Origin: Arachis hypogaea
Taxonomy: Eukaryota; Streptophyta; Magnoliopsida; Fabales; Fabaceae
Length of the DNA stretch: 64,000 bases
Direction: 5' to 3'
Assembly: GCF_003086295.3 (NCBI RefSeq)
Contig: NC_092054.1
Location: forward strand, 34,068,393 to 34,132,392
Positions 1 through 11,765 of the stretch are shown in pieces; within the stretch, counting starts at the first letter, position 1, and each line of letters opens with the position of its first letter. The notes beneath the pieces are model-generated. The model was not told the origin of the DNA. It worked only from the letters and a program-made list of their open reading frames with translations, and searched no databases. The position numbers were made by a program, and so were the translations under genes.

Positions 1-47
1 ATAAATAATTTGGTTTATTTGTGATTTAACTGAGATTTATTTTCCAG

Positions 48-1205
48 ATGTTTATGTTAGGGACCCATGGCAAGAATTACATTGATCCAAAGACCAACAA
101 GGCCTACCGGATGGATGTCGATCGATATGCACACTACCATCAGTTTCTTAACAAAAGAAAACTCGCATCGCATCCATTTGTAAGTTGTGATTTCTAAAAC
201 TTCTTTGATAATTCTCTCGTTTGCTATCATTTCAACTGAAGTATTCTATCATTTTCCCAAACTTGACAAAAGGCATTCTATGTGCTTTACCCTGTGAACA
301 AGAACAAAGATGAAATACCTAATTTGAGAATCAAACTGAACAAATTTGTTGTAAGTGATTTACATTCAGATCATCCTTAAGTGTTCAGTTGAGTTCTTTT
401 GCTTGCAGTTATGTTTTCCCTTGCTTATTAAATGTTTATCACGTTTTATTCAGAACATGAACATAATTCGGTTCAGTGGAGTTGCTGATTTTGATTCACC
501 TGATTGTTATATGTTCACTTGGGTTCTTTTGCTTGCACAAATTGTTTTTCTTGATGATAGAATGTTTATCACGTTTTATTCAGAACATGAACAGGGTTCG
601 GTTAATTGTAGTTGCTAATTTTCATTCACTTTTTGTATCCCTTTTAGGGAATAATAATCTCCCAGATAAGGGTTTACGCTGGGGCGAAACCCTTAATGGA
701 GGACGGAGAAGGAGAAGAAGCATAGTATATCAAGTTGAATGGTCAACGCATAAGGTAAAAATCTTTCTCTTCTATAGTACTATTTTTAGTGTGTTTTATT
801 TTGTATACTATTAATCATATTTTATTTAAGTCTTGCTTAGCTATGATTGTGCAATATACGTCATGAAATGGCTTGAAACAATTGATCCTCGAAAGATCAA
901 AAAAGGGAAGAGGTATCAATATAAAGCTTGGACATAAGTAAGTAGTTTCTAAATTAATGAATTTTTTTTTTATTTTTTATTCCAGTTGGGTTCATTTCTT
1001 ATGTAACTAATTCCTTTCAATTGAAATGTAGCAAGAGATTAATGCCTTCAGGCTCGAATATGGTCCAAATATTCTATTGTACAAACTGAACAAAATCAGA
1101 GACCAAGTGATTCAAGCGTCTAAAGCAATAAAACTCTCGAAGCCATCTGCTGCCCTTTCCAGCCCTTATTGTAAATTCACGTCTGGGGATATATATAGTA
1201 AATAG
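48..1205 (+). pseudogene. Ulp1-like cysteine protease (C48) gene of MULE-A, decayed 3' half
   Basis: Five exon-like blocks with good splice signals can be read: about 48-179, 273-350, 648-754, 841-935 and 1032-1205. They encode an N-terminal stretch (HGKNYIDPKTNKAYRMDV), then FYVLYPVNKNKDEIP, then VYAGAKPLMEDGEGEEA followed by a TAG, then YDCAIYVMKWLE with the catalytic Cys, and a C-terminal tail ending in TAG at 1203-1205. This matches the Ulp1/SENP-like domain carried by plant Kaonashi-type MULEs. The catalytic Asp of the usual VLDP motif reads Tyr (VLYP), and the exon that should hold the catalytic His (HWW) is missing, so the enzyme is dead. The 5' part lies left of the window. The gene converges on the FAR1-like gene at 1772. 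Family assignment is from motif recognition. Confidence 0.7.
362..640 (+). repeat. 130-bp tandem repeat in a Ulp1-like intron (about two units)
   Basis: The motif TTGATTCACCTGATTGTTA at about 491 recurs as TTCATTCACT at about 621, a spacing of 130 bp. AATGTTTATCACGTTTTATTC recurs with the same period. The array lies inside the intron between the exons ending at 350 and starting at 648. The same unit is expanded at 52521-53335 in MULE-B. Confidence 0.75.
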
Positions 1206-1771
1206 GATATACTTTGTTTGACTTGTTGTAATTAACACTGTTTCGTTTAACTTGTTTAAAAAAGCAAACACTGCTTCTTTTAATGTATATATGTGAATAT
1301 TAATGTAAATGTTAATGTATATATCTGATTCAAGATGGATTTGTCCTTGTCCTGTCGGTCTGAGATGTTAATGTATATATCTGTTGGAACTGTCTGGCTG
1401 TTGTTTTGTTTCAGGTTCACAGTGAATGAAATCAGGGTATTTATCAAATGTTAAGAGCCCCAAAAATACAAATGAACTGAAATTAGTACACTGGGTATAC
1501 TGAAAAAGTTCATATATCACTATAGCTGAGAGATAATTTGAAAAAAATGTATATACCAGTATTCAGTTTCAGAAATACTTGAACTCTTTGACATAACAGA
1601 ATAAATTGACTATTCAATAAAGAAAAAAGTAACTATTCAATAAAGAATTTCAGAAAGCTAATATCAAACACAGAAAAGTGACTATTCAATAAAGACTAAC
1701 ACCAGTCAGAAATTAACCCTCCTATAACTTCAGTGAACCGAAATTTGCTCATACATGAATGAAAATTTATG
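1206..1771. other. Spacer between convergent MULE-A genes
   Basis: This AT-rich stretch shows no coding exon. It has short direct repeats of TTAATGTATATAT at about 1280-1385 and repeated ACTATTCAATAAAGA at about 1610-1700. It probably holds the 3' UTRs of the two convergent genes. Confidence 0.4.
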
Positions 1772-2134
1772 TTAATAAAAATTGAAACTCCTATAATGCT
1801 CTCCGGGATAATTGATATCCAGTGCATTGTAAAGGTTGGAGCTTGACTGAATCGTTGATCCGCCGTCTAAAAGGTTTAACTACAAAAGAGAAAATAAATC
1901 GTATATTAGTAAAATGCATAAATGAATTTTTCCCTAATCAAAAGCAAATCAATTTTACCTCGCTTGGAGCTGGCTTTTTTTTTTCTTCGTGGCGTTTGAG
2001 ATCTTTTTTTCCAGGTTTGATCCTAGTCTGTTCTTAGGCCAGCCTCTTGTTCTGACACCTAGTGAGCTTTGAAGGTCGTTCACATCGCTCAACATCACTT
2101 CTTCGTAGGATAACAAACTTTTTTCTTTGCTTCT
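1772..2134 (-). pseudogene. FAR1/MURA-like transposase of MULE-A, C-terminal end
   Basis: Read on the minus strand, 2134-1959 encodes a basic tail including VRTRGWPKNRLGSNLEKKIS, as in FAR1-related proteins. It is followed by a donor GTAAAATT, an acceptor TTTTGTAG, and a last exon (1879-1772) ending in YRSFNFY and a TAA. It is the continuation of the transposase at 29754-31029. RE1 inserted within this exon, so the two parts are now 27.6 kb apart, each flanked by one copy of CTTCT. The frame across the join was not verified base by base. Confidence 0.65.
2130..2134. other. Target-site duplication of RE1, left copy (CTTCT)
   Basis: CTTCT precedes the LTR starting TGATGTGTGG and is found again at 29749-29753 after the other LTR. 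This proves a single insertion event for RE1. Confidence 0.9.
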
Positions 2135-3619
2135 TGATGTGTGGCAGAAATTAGGCCAATTAAGAGATTATAATATAAGAACAGCGTTGCGAGTATAGCT
2201 CTTAACCAGCAAAAATCTGCCTCATCAATTTAGAAAGGTTGTCACAAAGTTTAGAATAAAAAATACTGGGAGTATGAGTCCCAGGTCGTCTCCCAACGAG
2301 TTGCTAGAAAGGGTACTAAGTTATTAATCAGGAGTTTTCTGAGGATTTTGAGAGTTGAATGACAGAAAATAAATAATTGTAATTTAAAAGAGAAATATAT
2401 GTTTCAATTAAAAAGCCTTGACTGGGGAAATGATTAATTGGAAGTTCTATCCTTTTTGAAAATTTATCAAGTATAGTATAAAGAGGTTGTTGTTTTCACT
2501 TAGTTAACCCTTACTAAATAAAGGAAAGTCAAGTGATTGAGCTAACTTTTATTCGCAAATCCTAGTCCTCTCCCTTGGGAAGGTCTAGCGTTAGTAAATA
2601 CAGAATTAGGCAACAACTTCCAATTTAACTAATCACTTAAGCATTCCAACTCAAGTGTCTCCTCTTAATCAACCCGCATGTCAAGTTGGGAATCTACTCC
2701 ATTGACATGAAAATTACTTGCATAGAATTAAAAAGGGAATAAAAGAAAGACATGATAGACAATAATTGCAATTTAATTAAAACTAAAAGTAATCCTTTTC
2801 ATTAACAATCCATGATAATAATCCAATTGTAACTTTAAACAAGAATTAAGAATATGGAATAAATAAAAGAGTAAGGAAACAAACTAGAATAGCATCTTCA
2901 ACGGAGGTGATGACTCTTCAATATCCAAAAGCAAAAGCAATAAACTATGAATGTAAAAAAAACCTAGAGGAATAGTAATTTTTCTCTCTAGATTCTGATC
3001 TAAAAACCTAAAACTATGCTAATGAGAATGTGTCTTGAGTCTCTGCATGTTTTCTGACTCTAATCTGTGTTTCTGGGCCAGAAACTGGGTCAAAACTCGG
3101 CCCGAAATTGCCCCCAGCATTTTCTGTTATTTCTGCAGTGCATACGCATCAGTCACGCGTGCGCGTCGCTGGTCGTTTTGGCGTGTCACACTATGCATCA
3201 TCCACGCGTGCACGTCTTTTGTGCAAACTCCAACCCACGTGTACGCGTCAGGCACGCGCACGCATCGCTGCAATTTTTTCCATGTCGCGCGCACGAGTGA
3301 ACCATGCGTGCGCGTCGATGCTCGCTGGTTATCTCCTTGGTTTCTTGTGTTCCTTCCATTTTTGCAAGCTTCCTCTCCATTCTCTAAGCCATTCCTGCCC
3401 TATAAAGCCAGAAACACTTAACACACGGATCACGACATCGAATGGTATAAAGGAGAATTAAAATATACAAATTAAAGATCTCTAGGAAGCAAGTTTTCAA
3501 CCATAAAATAAAACTAGGAAGGGATTGTAAAATCATACAAATCATATGAATAAGTAGGTAAAGACTTGATGAAACCACTCAATTAAACACAAGATAAACC
3601 ATAAAATAGTGGTTTATCA
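2135..3619 (-). repeat. RE1 3' LTR
   Basis: The 1485-bp LTR begins (minus sense) TGATAAACCACTATTTTATG and ends GCCACACATCA. It matches 28248-29748 along its length, with scattered differences concentrated at CpG sites in the ACGCGT array. The U5 segment at about 2281-2294 reads GGGAGACGACCTGG in sense, a degenerate form of the GGGATCGACCC motif found in the other families. Confidence 0.92.
3140..3320. repeat. ACGCGT/CGCGTACGCGT palindrome array in RE1 3' LTR
   Basis: About a dozen CACGCG, ACGCGT and GCGCGT words occur in 180 bp within an otherwise AT-rich LTR. Open frames across it with repeated HACAS/RVRVS peptides are a by-product. The matching block in the other LTR is 29250-29450. Confidence 0.8.
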
Positions 3620-3655
3620 ACCTCCCCACACTTAAACATTAGCATGTCCTCATGC
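3620..3655 (-). other. RE1 polypurine tract with upstream hairpin
   Basis: In element sense, a GCATG/CATGC stem with loop AGGA (3642-3655) is followed by TTTAAGTGTGGGGAGGT (3636-3620), which abuts the 3' LTR. Its position and purine content fit the plus-strand primer (PPT). The same 17-mer occurs at 5109-5125. Confidence 0.75.
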
Positions 3656-4068
3656 GTAGCTCAAGGAGATTAAAAGACTAAATAAGGGAAAGTAAGACTC
3701 ATGTAATGCAATGCAACCTATGAATGCAACTATATGCTAAAATGATTTTGCCTACTTGGTTAAAAGTAAATAAGTTCTTCAAGACAAATATAAATCAAAT
3801 ATCACTAATTGAAATCATACAGTAACAACAAGTAAACTTGTAAGAAGAAAGCTCATGAAAGCAGGGAACATAGAATCAAGCATTGAACCCTCACTGATGG
3901 TGTATATGCACTCTAATCACTCAAGTGTATATGGTAATCACTCTACTCTTCTCTAATCATGCTTTCTAAACTTTGTTCTTCACCTAACCAATCAACAAGT
4001 ATTTAATGTACCAATACAAACATCATGAGGTCTTTTCAAGGTTGTAATGGGGCTAAGGTAAAGGTGAG

Positions 4069-4070
<2 letters not shown>

Positions 4071-4111
<41 letters not shown>
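4071..4111. repeat. (TA)n microsatellite
   Basis: About 20 uninterrupted TA units. Confidence 0.97.
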
Positions 4112-4114
<3 letters not shown>

Positions 4115-4318
4115 TAAGTGAGCTATAAATTGAATCTTTGAGTAACCTAAGCTATCACCTAACATACATACACTCTATATAACTCTAGAATCATACCTGG
4201 CTACCCAAAATTCCCACTTTTGCATTACATACTCATGCATCAACTCTTCTTTTAATTTGTATCACATATGCATTGATCTTTTTATTAACTTAACATTGCA
4301 TTGGGGTAATTTTTTTCC

Positions 4319-4370
4319 CTTATTTATTTACTTATTTATTGAACATTTATTTATTTATTTATTTATTTTT
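4319..4370. repeat. (TTTA)n-like simple repeat
   Basis: TTTA/ATTT units, imperfect in the first half and regular at about 4340-4368. Confidence 0.8.
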
Positions 4371-5108
4371 TGAAGCATAAACATGACATTATCAATGCAC
4401 ATGGATTTTTAATTTTTCTGGTCTTACATGAGTAGGTACCCAAATTCTCAATATTTTATCAATTGTAAAAACATAACATATTCCCTTCTTAACCCATGTT
4501 CCCACAGTTTTCCCATACTTGATTGACTCACAATCTCTATCTTAAGCTAACCAAAGATTCAATTTGGGGTATTTAATTATTTTTCTACTTAAGGCTAGTG
4601 ATGTGGTAAAATATAGAACAAATGGGATTAAAAGGCTCAAAGTGGCTAACAAAGGTAAACGGAAGGGTAGGCTGTTTGGGATAAGTGAGCTAATAAACAA
4701 ATAATGGCCTCAATCATATGCATGCATATAACACATTAAACATTGGACATATAAGATGGAACAAAATATAGATTACAATCATAGAGAAGCAAACACATAA
4801 GAATAAAATATTATGGTTAAATAATGTAACCATGTAATTAAGCTCAAGTCTCATGGGTTATGTGTTCTTAGCTATCATTTATGTTTCTGTTTATAGTCTT
4901 CAAACAGGTTTTAACACAAATATTTTGATTTAAATTAGTGAAATTTTCAAAATAGAGTCTTGAAAAGAAACATATTATTTTTCAACCAAATAGAACATGC
5001 ATGAAAATATCTATTACTATGCGATCTATCCTATCCTAACAAAAGAAAAATTACTAATTTATTAGTGCTAAGAAAGAGAATTTACCTCCAGAAGTCAGGT
5101 ACTGACCG

Positions 5109-5147
5109 ACCTCCCCACACTTAAAGCTTGGCACCGTCCTCGATGCC
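5109..5147 (-). other. Internal copy of the RE1 PPT module
   Basis: The 17-mer TTTAAGTGTGGGGAGGT of the terminal PPT is repeated exactly at 5125-5109. It is preceded by a stem (GGCA/TGCC plus CG/CG, one mismatch) with loop AGGA at 5130-5147. The TAA in the motif is the stop codon of the third ORF. The duplicate lies about 1.5 kb upstream (in sense) of the terminal copy. Confidence 0.75.
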
Positions 5148-6386
5148 ATCAGTCAGGAACAAAGGGAGGCTGGTAGCAGCATCTCCACAATCGTGACCGT
5201 CATGGCTCCCTGTGCTGGTAAATGAAGTGGAGTCCGGAGTGTCTGGGCTATCTTCAGGTGGGTGGTTACCAACAATCAGCTCCTTGAGGTATGTAAATCG
5301 GCGCTTGTTATGGCGCTCTCTTTGCTTTCCCTGCCGGTCTAGTCTGTCTAACCTCTGAATTATCTGTAAGAGTAGCTGATTTGTTGAAGGTTCTTGTGAT
5401 GTGGAATGAGAAGGAATATCTTCCGCCGGTTCTGTGGTCCGGTTGATAGTGGCTGCTGGAGGTCTGATGTACTTCCCATTGGGGACGTACTGATCATCCC
5501 GCGAAACTATGGTCTTGGTATCCCCAGCTCTGTAGGAGACTCCGGCTACTGAGACTAGATCTGAAACCAAGGCGGAAGAAGGTAGGTTGTCCGCAATTTG
5601 TACGTGTCCCATAGCATTCCGGATGTGACTTGGTAAGTTGAGAGGCTGGTCTGTAAGGATACACCAGAGAAGAACAACCATATCTGTAGTGAAGGAGGAC
5701 TCGTGAGTGCTTGGAAAGACGTAATGGGACATAATCTGTGCCCATACTCGAGCCTCCAAGGTGAGTGCTGAAGCCAAGATTCCCTTAGGTCGGGATCGAT
5801 GGTATCCATAGATCCATCTGCTGTTAGGTTGTCCTATAATTCTGAGAACGGCGTCCCAGTCAAATTGGTATGTCTGGCGCTTGAAAGAGGCTTTTTGGAA
5901 TGCGTCCAATCCTTCTGGATCAGGCGGAAGATCTAAAGCTTGCTGAATAGCTTCTTTAGTTATGGGGACTTGCTTCTAACGGACATAGACAGACTGCAGG
6001 GTTGGCATGTGAAAGTTTGAGTAGAATTCAACTACCCATGAAAGATTGACCTGCCGTGGCTGTCTCCGTAGGAATCTCCATTGTCTTCGTTCAATTCGGG
6101 GCTCAACAAATTCAATAATGTTGGTCGGGAGGATGAGAAGGTACTCATTATTATACTTCCGCTGAGCCAGGATGGGGAACATATGCTCACAGTAGCGGTT
6201 AGTGAACCGCGCAGTGTCCTTTGCTGGAAAGGCTTTCTCTTTTTAATCGACCTTGATGATCCTCTTGATTCACTTTGTCGAGGGCTTTACTGCTGTTGAA
6301 GATGGCTCCGCAGCTAGTGCTCTTTTTGTTCCTTTCCTTGCCGGTGGTTTGGGAGTAGCTTTCTCTTTACCTTTCTTAGTGGCCAT
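5121..6386 (-). pseudogene. RE1 third ORF: putative plant transposon protein, env position
   Basis: Minus-strand ATG at 6386 (MATKKGKEKATPKPP) gives about 420 codons to the TAA at 5121. In-frame stops lie near 6250 and 5974. The last 262 codons are open and contain ASALTLEARVWAQIMSHYV and a C-terminal coiled-coil-like stretch (LLLQIIQRLDRLDRQGKQRE). The layout (basic N-terminus, FTNRYCE, then WVVEFYSNF and a tryptophan/hydrophobic core) resembles the 'putative plant transposon protein' domain (PF20167 as I recall) found 3' of pol in Athila-like elements. Its function is unknown, with no clear signal peptide or membrane segment. A related ORF is at 63214 in RE7. Confidence 0.65.
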
Positions 6387-7189
6387 CCTGAAAAGGGAAA
6401 AAGAAGTAACTTTTAAAGCTAAGGGTTAGAGCAGGGAAGAGGATGGTACAAGTGATAATCAATGCACGGTAAAGAAGGATGTCGTTAACACATGGTCGCG
6501 ACTACATGTGATAAGTTCATCAAGAGAAATATAGCAAGTGCAGATAATGGCAATTAGATGCAAGATGTTCATTGGCATGCTGGCAAAGGCATGAGTAGCA
6601 TAGATCAAGCATGAATTGCCCAATTTGATTATCAAGTATTTCAAACTAACAATCTGTTTGTATTGACAATTATATTCAATCAATAAAATATTAAAAGGAG
6701 TTTTGTGAAAAATAGGCATTAGAGTAGAAGAATAGAGTATTTAAATATGCACAATGCCATACGGGATTTTTCACAATGGTAAATATGTTATTGAGAGTAT
6801 TGAATTTGAACATGCAAGCAACCCTAAAATAATTAATAATTGTCAAACAATTCCTAAATAATCCACAAGCAAAATATAGAAGAAAACAATCACCCAATAA
6901 ATTTCTAACACCAATTAAAAGGATGTAAAAAGAAAAAGAAAGACTAAGAAAACATAGATAATGAAAGTAAAAAGAAAAAAGAACAAGAAAACATAAATAA
7001 AAATAATAATGGAAAAGTAAGAAGAAGAAAAGAAAAAGAACCTTGATGATGATGATAAAGAAGGAGGGAGAGGGTAAAAAGTGAGAAGGAATAAAGAAGA
7101 AAGAAGGAAGAAGAAAGAATTAAAAAGGAGGAAGAAAGAATTAGGATTAGGGAAGAAAAGATAGGAATTCTGGCGCTGATCTGGATAAA
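6387..7189 (-). other. RE1 spacer upstream of ORF3
   Basis: AT-rich spacer followed by a purine-rich block (AAGAAGAAAG-type, 6915-7160). Open frames through the purine block encode only Ser/Phe-rich low-complexity peptide. No gene seen. Confidence 0.55.
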
Positions 7190-7700
7190 TTGTGCGTCGG
7201 ATGCGACGCGGACGCGTGACCTGATTTATGCTATTGGCGCGAGTGCAGCCTTGCGCACGCACAACTCTATGTTTTATACGCAAATTGCCAAAATTTAGGG
7301 TGATGCGTGCGCGTGAGGGACCCGCACACGTGAATGGCCTTATTTCGAAAAATGACGCGGACGCATGAGGGACGCGTATGCGTGATAGGGCTTGTGCTTC
7401 CAGCACCCTTCCAGCCCCACTTCATCATAACCCTCTGCCATACACCTATTTACGTCGATTTTGTAGGGTCACACGTGCGCGTGGGTGACGCGCACACGTG
7501 GGAGGCTGATTTTTGTAAGTGACGCAGAGACATCTGGGACGCGTTCACATGGGCGTGTTTGTGCCTAAGGCACGCCTCCAGCCATGCTCCCGCGTGACTC
7601 TCTGCTTCTTTTCTTTATTGTCCCAAATGCACTTATGACGCGTACGCGTCAACGACGCTCGCGCGTCGCGTGCCCCTTTTTTTTTATGCAGAATGCATAT
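7190..7700. repeat. ACGCGT palindrome array between RE1 integrase and ORF3
   Basis: Clusters of GACGCG, ACGCGT, GCGCGTG and CACACGTG words lie between AT-rich spacers. The motif type is the same as in the RE1 LTRs, although this is an internal region. The corresponding region of RE4 (36670-37100) has the same array. Confidence 0.75.
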
Positions 7701-7864
7701 GCAAATGCAGACTATATGCAGAGATTATGAGAAGAGTCATTAAGAAAAATAAAGTAGAATAAAATAAAATAAAACTAAGACTAAAACGGAATGATCATAC
7801 CATCCTGGGTTGTCTCCCACCTAGCACTTTGCTTTTACATCCTTAAGTTGGACAGTCTTCAAGC

Positions 7865-9240
7865 TCATTCTGCTTCTGTTGGTGGGTCTCCCAAAAGGAA
7901 GACCTCTAGCTCTTTGTGATCCTTCATCTTCTCACCATGATAGAGCTTTAGGCGATGTCCATTGACCTTGATGAATTTGGAGCTAGAAGGATGACGCAGG
8001 TGAAATACTCCGTATGGCTCTGCCTTTTCTACTCTGTAGGGACCTTCCCATCTTGATCTCAGTTTGCCTGGCATGAGCCTCAATCTGAACTCTCTCCTTT
8101 TTATGTGCTTGTCATGGACAGCCTTCATCTTCTCTTTGTATCGCTTGGAGTTGTCATATGCTTCTAGGAAAAGGTTCTCCAATTCTGCCAGTTGTAGCTT
8201 CCTTTCAGCACCAGCTTCCTCCAAATTCATGTTGCACTCCCTCACAGCCCATAAAGCATTGTGTTCCACCTCTACTGGAAGGTGGCAAGCCTTTCCGTAC
8301 ACTAAGCGGAAAGGGCTCATCCCAATGGGTGTTTTATACGCTGTTCGATATGCCCAGAGTGCATCTTGTAGCCTGGCACTCCAGTCCTTCCTATGAGGCT
8401 GTACTATCTTCTCCAGAATACGCTTTATTTCTCTATTAGATACTTCTGCTTGCCCATTAGTCTGGGGATGATAAGCTGTTGCTACTTTGTGAACAATCCC
8501 ATACTTCTTCAGTAATCCTGTTAATCTCCTGTTACAGAAGTGAGTGCCTTGATCACTCACGATTGCTCATGGTGATCCAAAGCGACAGATAATATGATTT
8601 CTAACAAAGGAAACGACAGTGTTAGCATCATCAGTACGGGTAGGAATTGCTTCTATCCATTTAGAGACATAATCTACAGCTAACAGTATATAAAGGTAAC
8701 CACTAGAGAAATGGACCCATGAAGTCAATGCCCCAAACATAAAAAATTTCACAAAAAAGCATAATCTGTTGAGGCATCTCATCCCTCTTGGATATATTAC
8801 CAAACCTTTGGCATGGGAAACAAGATTTACAAAAAGCAGCAGCATCTTTAAAAAGAGTAGGCCACCAGAATCCACAGTCTAAGATTTTTCTAGCTGTTCT
8901 TTGAGGGCCAAAATGTCCTCCACTCTCAGAAGAGTGGCAGGCCTCTAAAATGGATTGGAATTCTGATTGGGGCACACACCTTCTAATTACCTGGTCAGCA
9001 CCACACCTCCATAAATATAGATCATCCCATATATAATATTTAGACTCGCTTTTCAGCTTGTCTCTCTGATGCTTAGTAAAATTAGGAGGGAAAGTATGGC
9101 TAACTAGATAATTAGCTACAGGTACATACCAAGGAACTACTTCAGATACTGCATGCAAGCTATCAAATGGGAAAGTATCATTTATAGGAGTGGAGTCATC
9201 CTTAATGTGCTCAAGACGACTCAAGTGGTCTGCCACTAAA
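7865..9240 (-). pseudogene. RE1 integrase
   Basis: The H2C2 zinc-binding segment (ESGGHFGPQRTARKILDCGF, then CKSCFPCQRFG) is at about 8960-8790. The core includes VDYVSKWIEAIP and [12 protein letters not shown], with catalytic Asp and [17 protein letters not shown] (catalytic Glu) at about 8460-8420. The C-terminal part ends GDPPTEAE and TAA at 7865. A stop and a frameshift near 8565-8710 break the frame between zinc finger and core. No chromodomain follows, as expected for Athila. It would have inserted the cDNA copy into the genome. Confidence 0.88.
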
Positions 9241-9971
9241 TTCTGGTTACCACTCCTATCCTTAATTTCTAAATCAAATTCTTACAGTAACAGTATCCAA
9301 CGTATTAGCTTTAGACTCTTTTTTAGCTAATAAATACTTTAGAGCTACATGGTCCGAGTATACTACCACCTTAGTACCAAGTAAATAGGCTCAGAATTTA
9401 TCTAGAGCAAAAACAATAGCTAGAAGCTCTTTTTCAGTAGTAGTGTAATTAGACTGCACAGCGTCTAAGGTCTTAGACGCATAAGCAATTACGAAAGGAT
9501 CCTTACCTTCGCGCTAAGCCAGCGTCGCTCCTACTGCATGGTTGAAGGCATCGCACATAATCTCAAAAGGCTGGCTCCAGTCTGGTCCTCTCACAATCGG
9601 AGCTTGAGTCAGGGCGATCTTCAGCTTATCAAATGCTTGCATGCAATCCTCACTGAACTCGAACTCAATATCTTTCTACAGCAGTCTGGATAAAGGTAAT
9701 GCTACCTTACTGAAGTCTTTAATGAATCTCCTGTAAAAACCTGCATGGTCCAGGAACGAACGGACTTCCCTCACGGAGGAGGGGTAAGGCAAATTAGAAA
9801 TGACATCTACCTTTGCTAGATCTACAGACTAGTATTAGACACAACATGTCCTAGAACAATCCCTTGTTTTACCATAAAGTGACATTTTTCAAAATTTAAA
9901 ACAAGGTTTAAACTAACACACCTGTCTAATACTTTAGCTAAACTATCCAAACAAAGGCTAAAGGAATCACC
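9241..9971 (-). pseudogene. RE1 RT thumb/RNase H
   Basis: Fragments in broken frames include [66 protein letters not shown] and VYSDHVALKYLLAK. These are the thumb and RNase H motifs of Ty3 elements. Several in-frame stops occur. Confidence 0.82.
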
Positions 9972-10952
9972 CTATACGCTAAAATCATCCATGAAAACTT
10001 CCATACAGTTCTCAATAAGATCTGAAAAGATACTCATCATGCATCTTTGGAAGGTAGCCGGTGCATTACATAAGCCAAAAGGCATCCTCTTATATGCATA
10101 CGTTCTAAAGGGACATGTAAAAGTAGCCTTCTCCTGATCATCAGGAGCTATATGAATTTGAAAGTAGCCTGTATAACCATCTAAAAAGTAGTAATGGGAT
10201 TTACCTGACAGGCGATCTAGCATCTGATCAATAAATGGCAAGGGGTAATGATCCTTGCGAGTAGCTTGGTTGAGACGCCTGTAATCAATGCAAACTCTCC
10301 ATGAATTCTGCACTCTAGTTGTTAGGAGCTCTCCATGCTCATTCTTTACTGTTGTGACTCTGGACTTCTTGGGCACCACTTGTACTGGACTGACCCATTC
10401 ACTGTTTGAGATGGGGTAAATGATATCTACTTCAAGTAGCCTAGTCATTTCTTTCTTGACAACTTCTAAGATGGTGGGATTTAATCTTCTTTGGGGTTGA
10501 CTGACAGGCTTTGATCCCTCTTCTAAGAATATCCTGTGCTCACAAACTTGAGGGCTGATGCCTACTATATCCGCCAAGCTCCACTCAATTGCTCTCTTGT
10601 GTCTTCTCAGCACACTAAGTAGCTGCTCCTCCTGTTGGGAAGTGAGCTCCCTTGCAATGATAACTGGGAACTTCTGATTATCCTCAAGGTAAGCATACTT
10701 GAGGTGGGGAGAAAGTGGCTTTAATTCCGATTTCTGCTCATAGCTAGGCTCTAGATCATCCAGGGCTAGTGATATTGGTAAAATATCTTCATTATGTTCA
10801 GAGGGTGTTCCCACACTTGGACATTGCTCCTTGTGCTTCTCTTCTACTTCTTCTTGGTGAACTTCAGCTACAGTTTCATCAATGATATCGCACTGGAAGA
10901 TAGAATGATCTTCCGGAGGGTGCTTCATAGCTTCATTTAAACTGAAACTCAC
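9972..10952 (-). pseudogene. RE1 reverse transcriptase
   Basis: An open stretch of 326 codons contains RRLNPTILEVVKKEM, WVSPVQVVPKK, WRVCIDYRRLNQATRKDHYP, LDGYTGYFQIHIAPDDQEK and the active site FMDDFSV at the 3' end. FMDD replaces the usual YxDD, as in Athila-like elements. A stop after FSV separates it from the thumb. The upstream acidic linker (EEVEEKHKEQ) joins it to the protease. Confidence 0.92.
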
Positions 10953-11042
10953 TGCTTTGCCATCTATCTCAAAGGAGTAAGTTCCTGAGAATGCATCCAG
11001 CTTGAACTTCGAAGTCTTCAGGAATGGTCTTCTAAGCAGGAT

Positions 11043-11765
11043 TTATGATGGTCTTCCTAAGTCATTAGGGGGCATTTCCAGGATATAGAAGTCAATGGGA
11101 AATGTGAGCCCCTTAATGCTCACTAATACATCTTCAGCAATTCTAACCACTGTAATAATGCTCTTATCTACTAACACAAAACGAGCTGCCGACCTTTTTA
11201 AGGGAGGGAGCCTCAAAGCATCATATATAGACAATGGCATTATACTAACACACGCTCCTAAATCACACATACAATCAGAAAATATTACACCTCCAATGGT
11301 ACAGTTAACCATGTATGGACCTGGGTCACTACATTTTTCAGGTATACCCCCCATTAAAGCAGATATAGAACTACCTAAAGGAATAGTTTCTAATTCATTA
11401 ATTTTGTCTTTATGTATGCATAAATCTTTCAGAAACTTTACATATTTAGGTACTTGCTGAATAACATAAAAAAGGGGAACAATTACCTCAACTTTTTTTG
11501 AAATTTCTACCATTTTGGGATCAAGTTCCGTCTGCTTCTTGGATTTTCTTGCAAGGTGTGGGAATGGGATAGGGATGGTGCCACTTGCCGCCTCTGCATC
11601 CCTTGGTACTCCATTCCTTGGCTGAGCTACTTCTTCTTCAACCTTATCTTGTATTTCTTCTTCCTCTTCAGCATCTTCCACTTCAACTATATCTTCAACT
11701 GGGACGTGTTCTATTAGGCTTGGCTCCTCCTGGTTCCTCTCTTGCAGTGTGGTTCCGAACCTCAA
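11043..11765 (-). pseudogene. RE1 retropepsin-like aspartic protease region
   Basis: 240 open codons. An acidic region (VEDIVEVEDAEEEEEIQDK) is followed by PGPYMVNCTIGGV and CDLGACVSIMPLSIYDALRL. The DLGA motif is the Athila form of the protease D-T/S-G-A site. The stop at about 11043 lies within the conserved GRPFL motif (reads LGRPS, stop). Confidence 0.82.

Larger units (their letters stand above)
3656..5108 (-). other. RE1 3' untranslated region
   Basis: This is 1.45 kb of AT-rich DNA between the third ORF and the PPT, with no coding signal. It includes the TA microsatellite at 4071 and a TTTA-rich run at 4319. Confidence 0.6.

Noticed and set aside
3035..3461. Overlapping 77-128 codon ORFs with RVRVS/HACAS peptides (also 29149-29589, 34822-35202, 36618-37152)
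   Set aside because: They run through ACGCGT palindrome arrays in LTRs and spacers, are open in several frames at once, and lack start or domain evidence.
5121..6386. Retroviral envelope protein
   Set aside because: The ORF is in the env position but has no signal peptide, no transmembrane segment and no cleavage site; it resembles the plant transposon protein domain.
6915..7406. 163-codon Phe/Ser-rich membrane-like protein
   Set aside because: It is translated from a purine-rich low-complexity tract and an ACGCGT array; composition alone gives the hydrophobic look.
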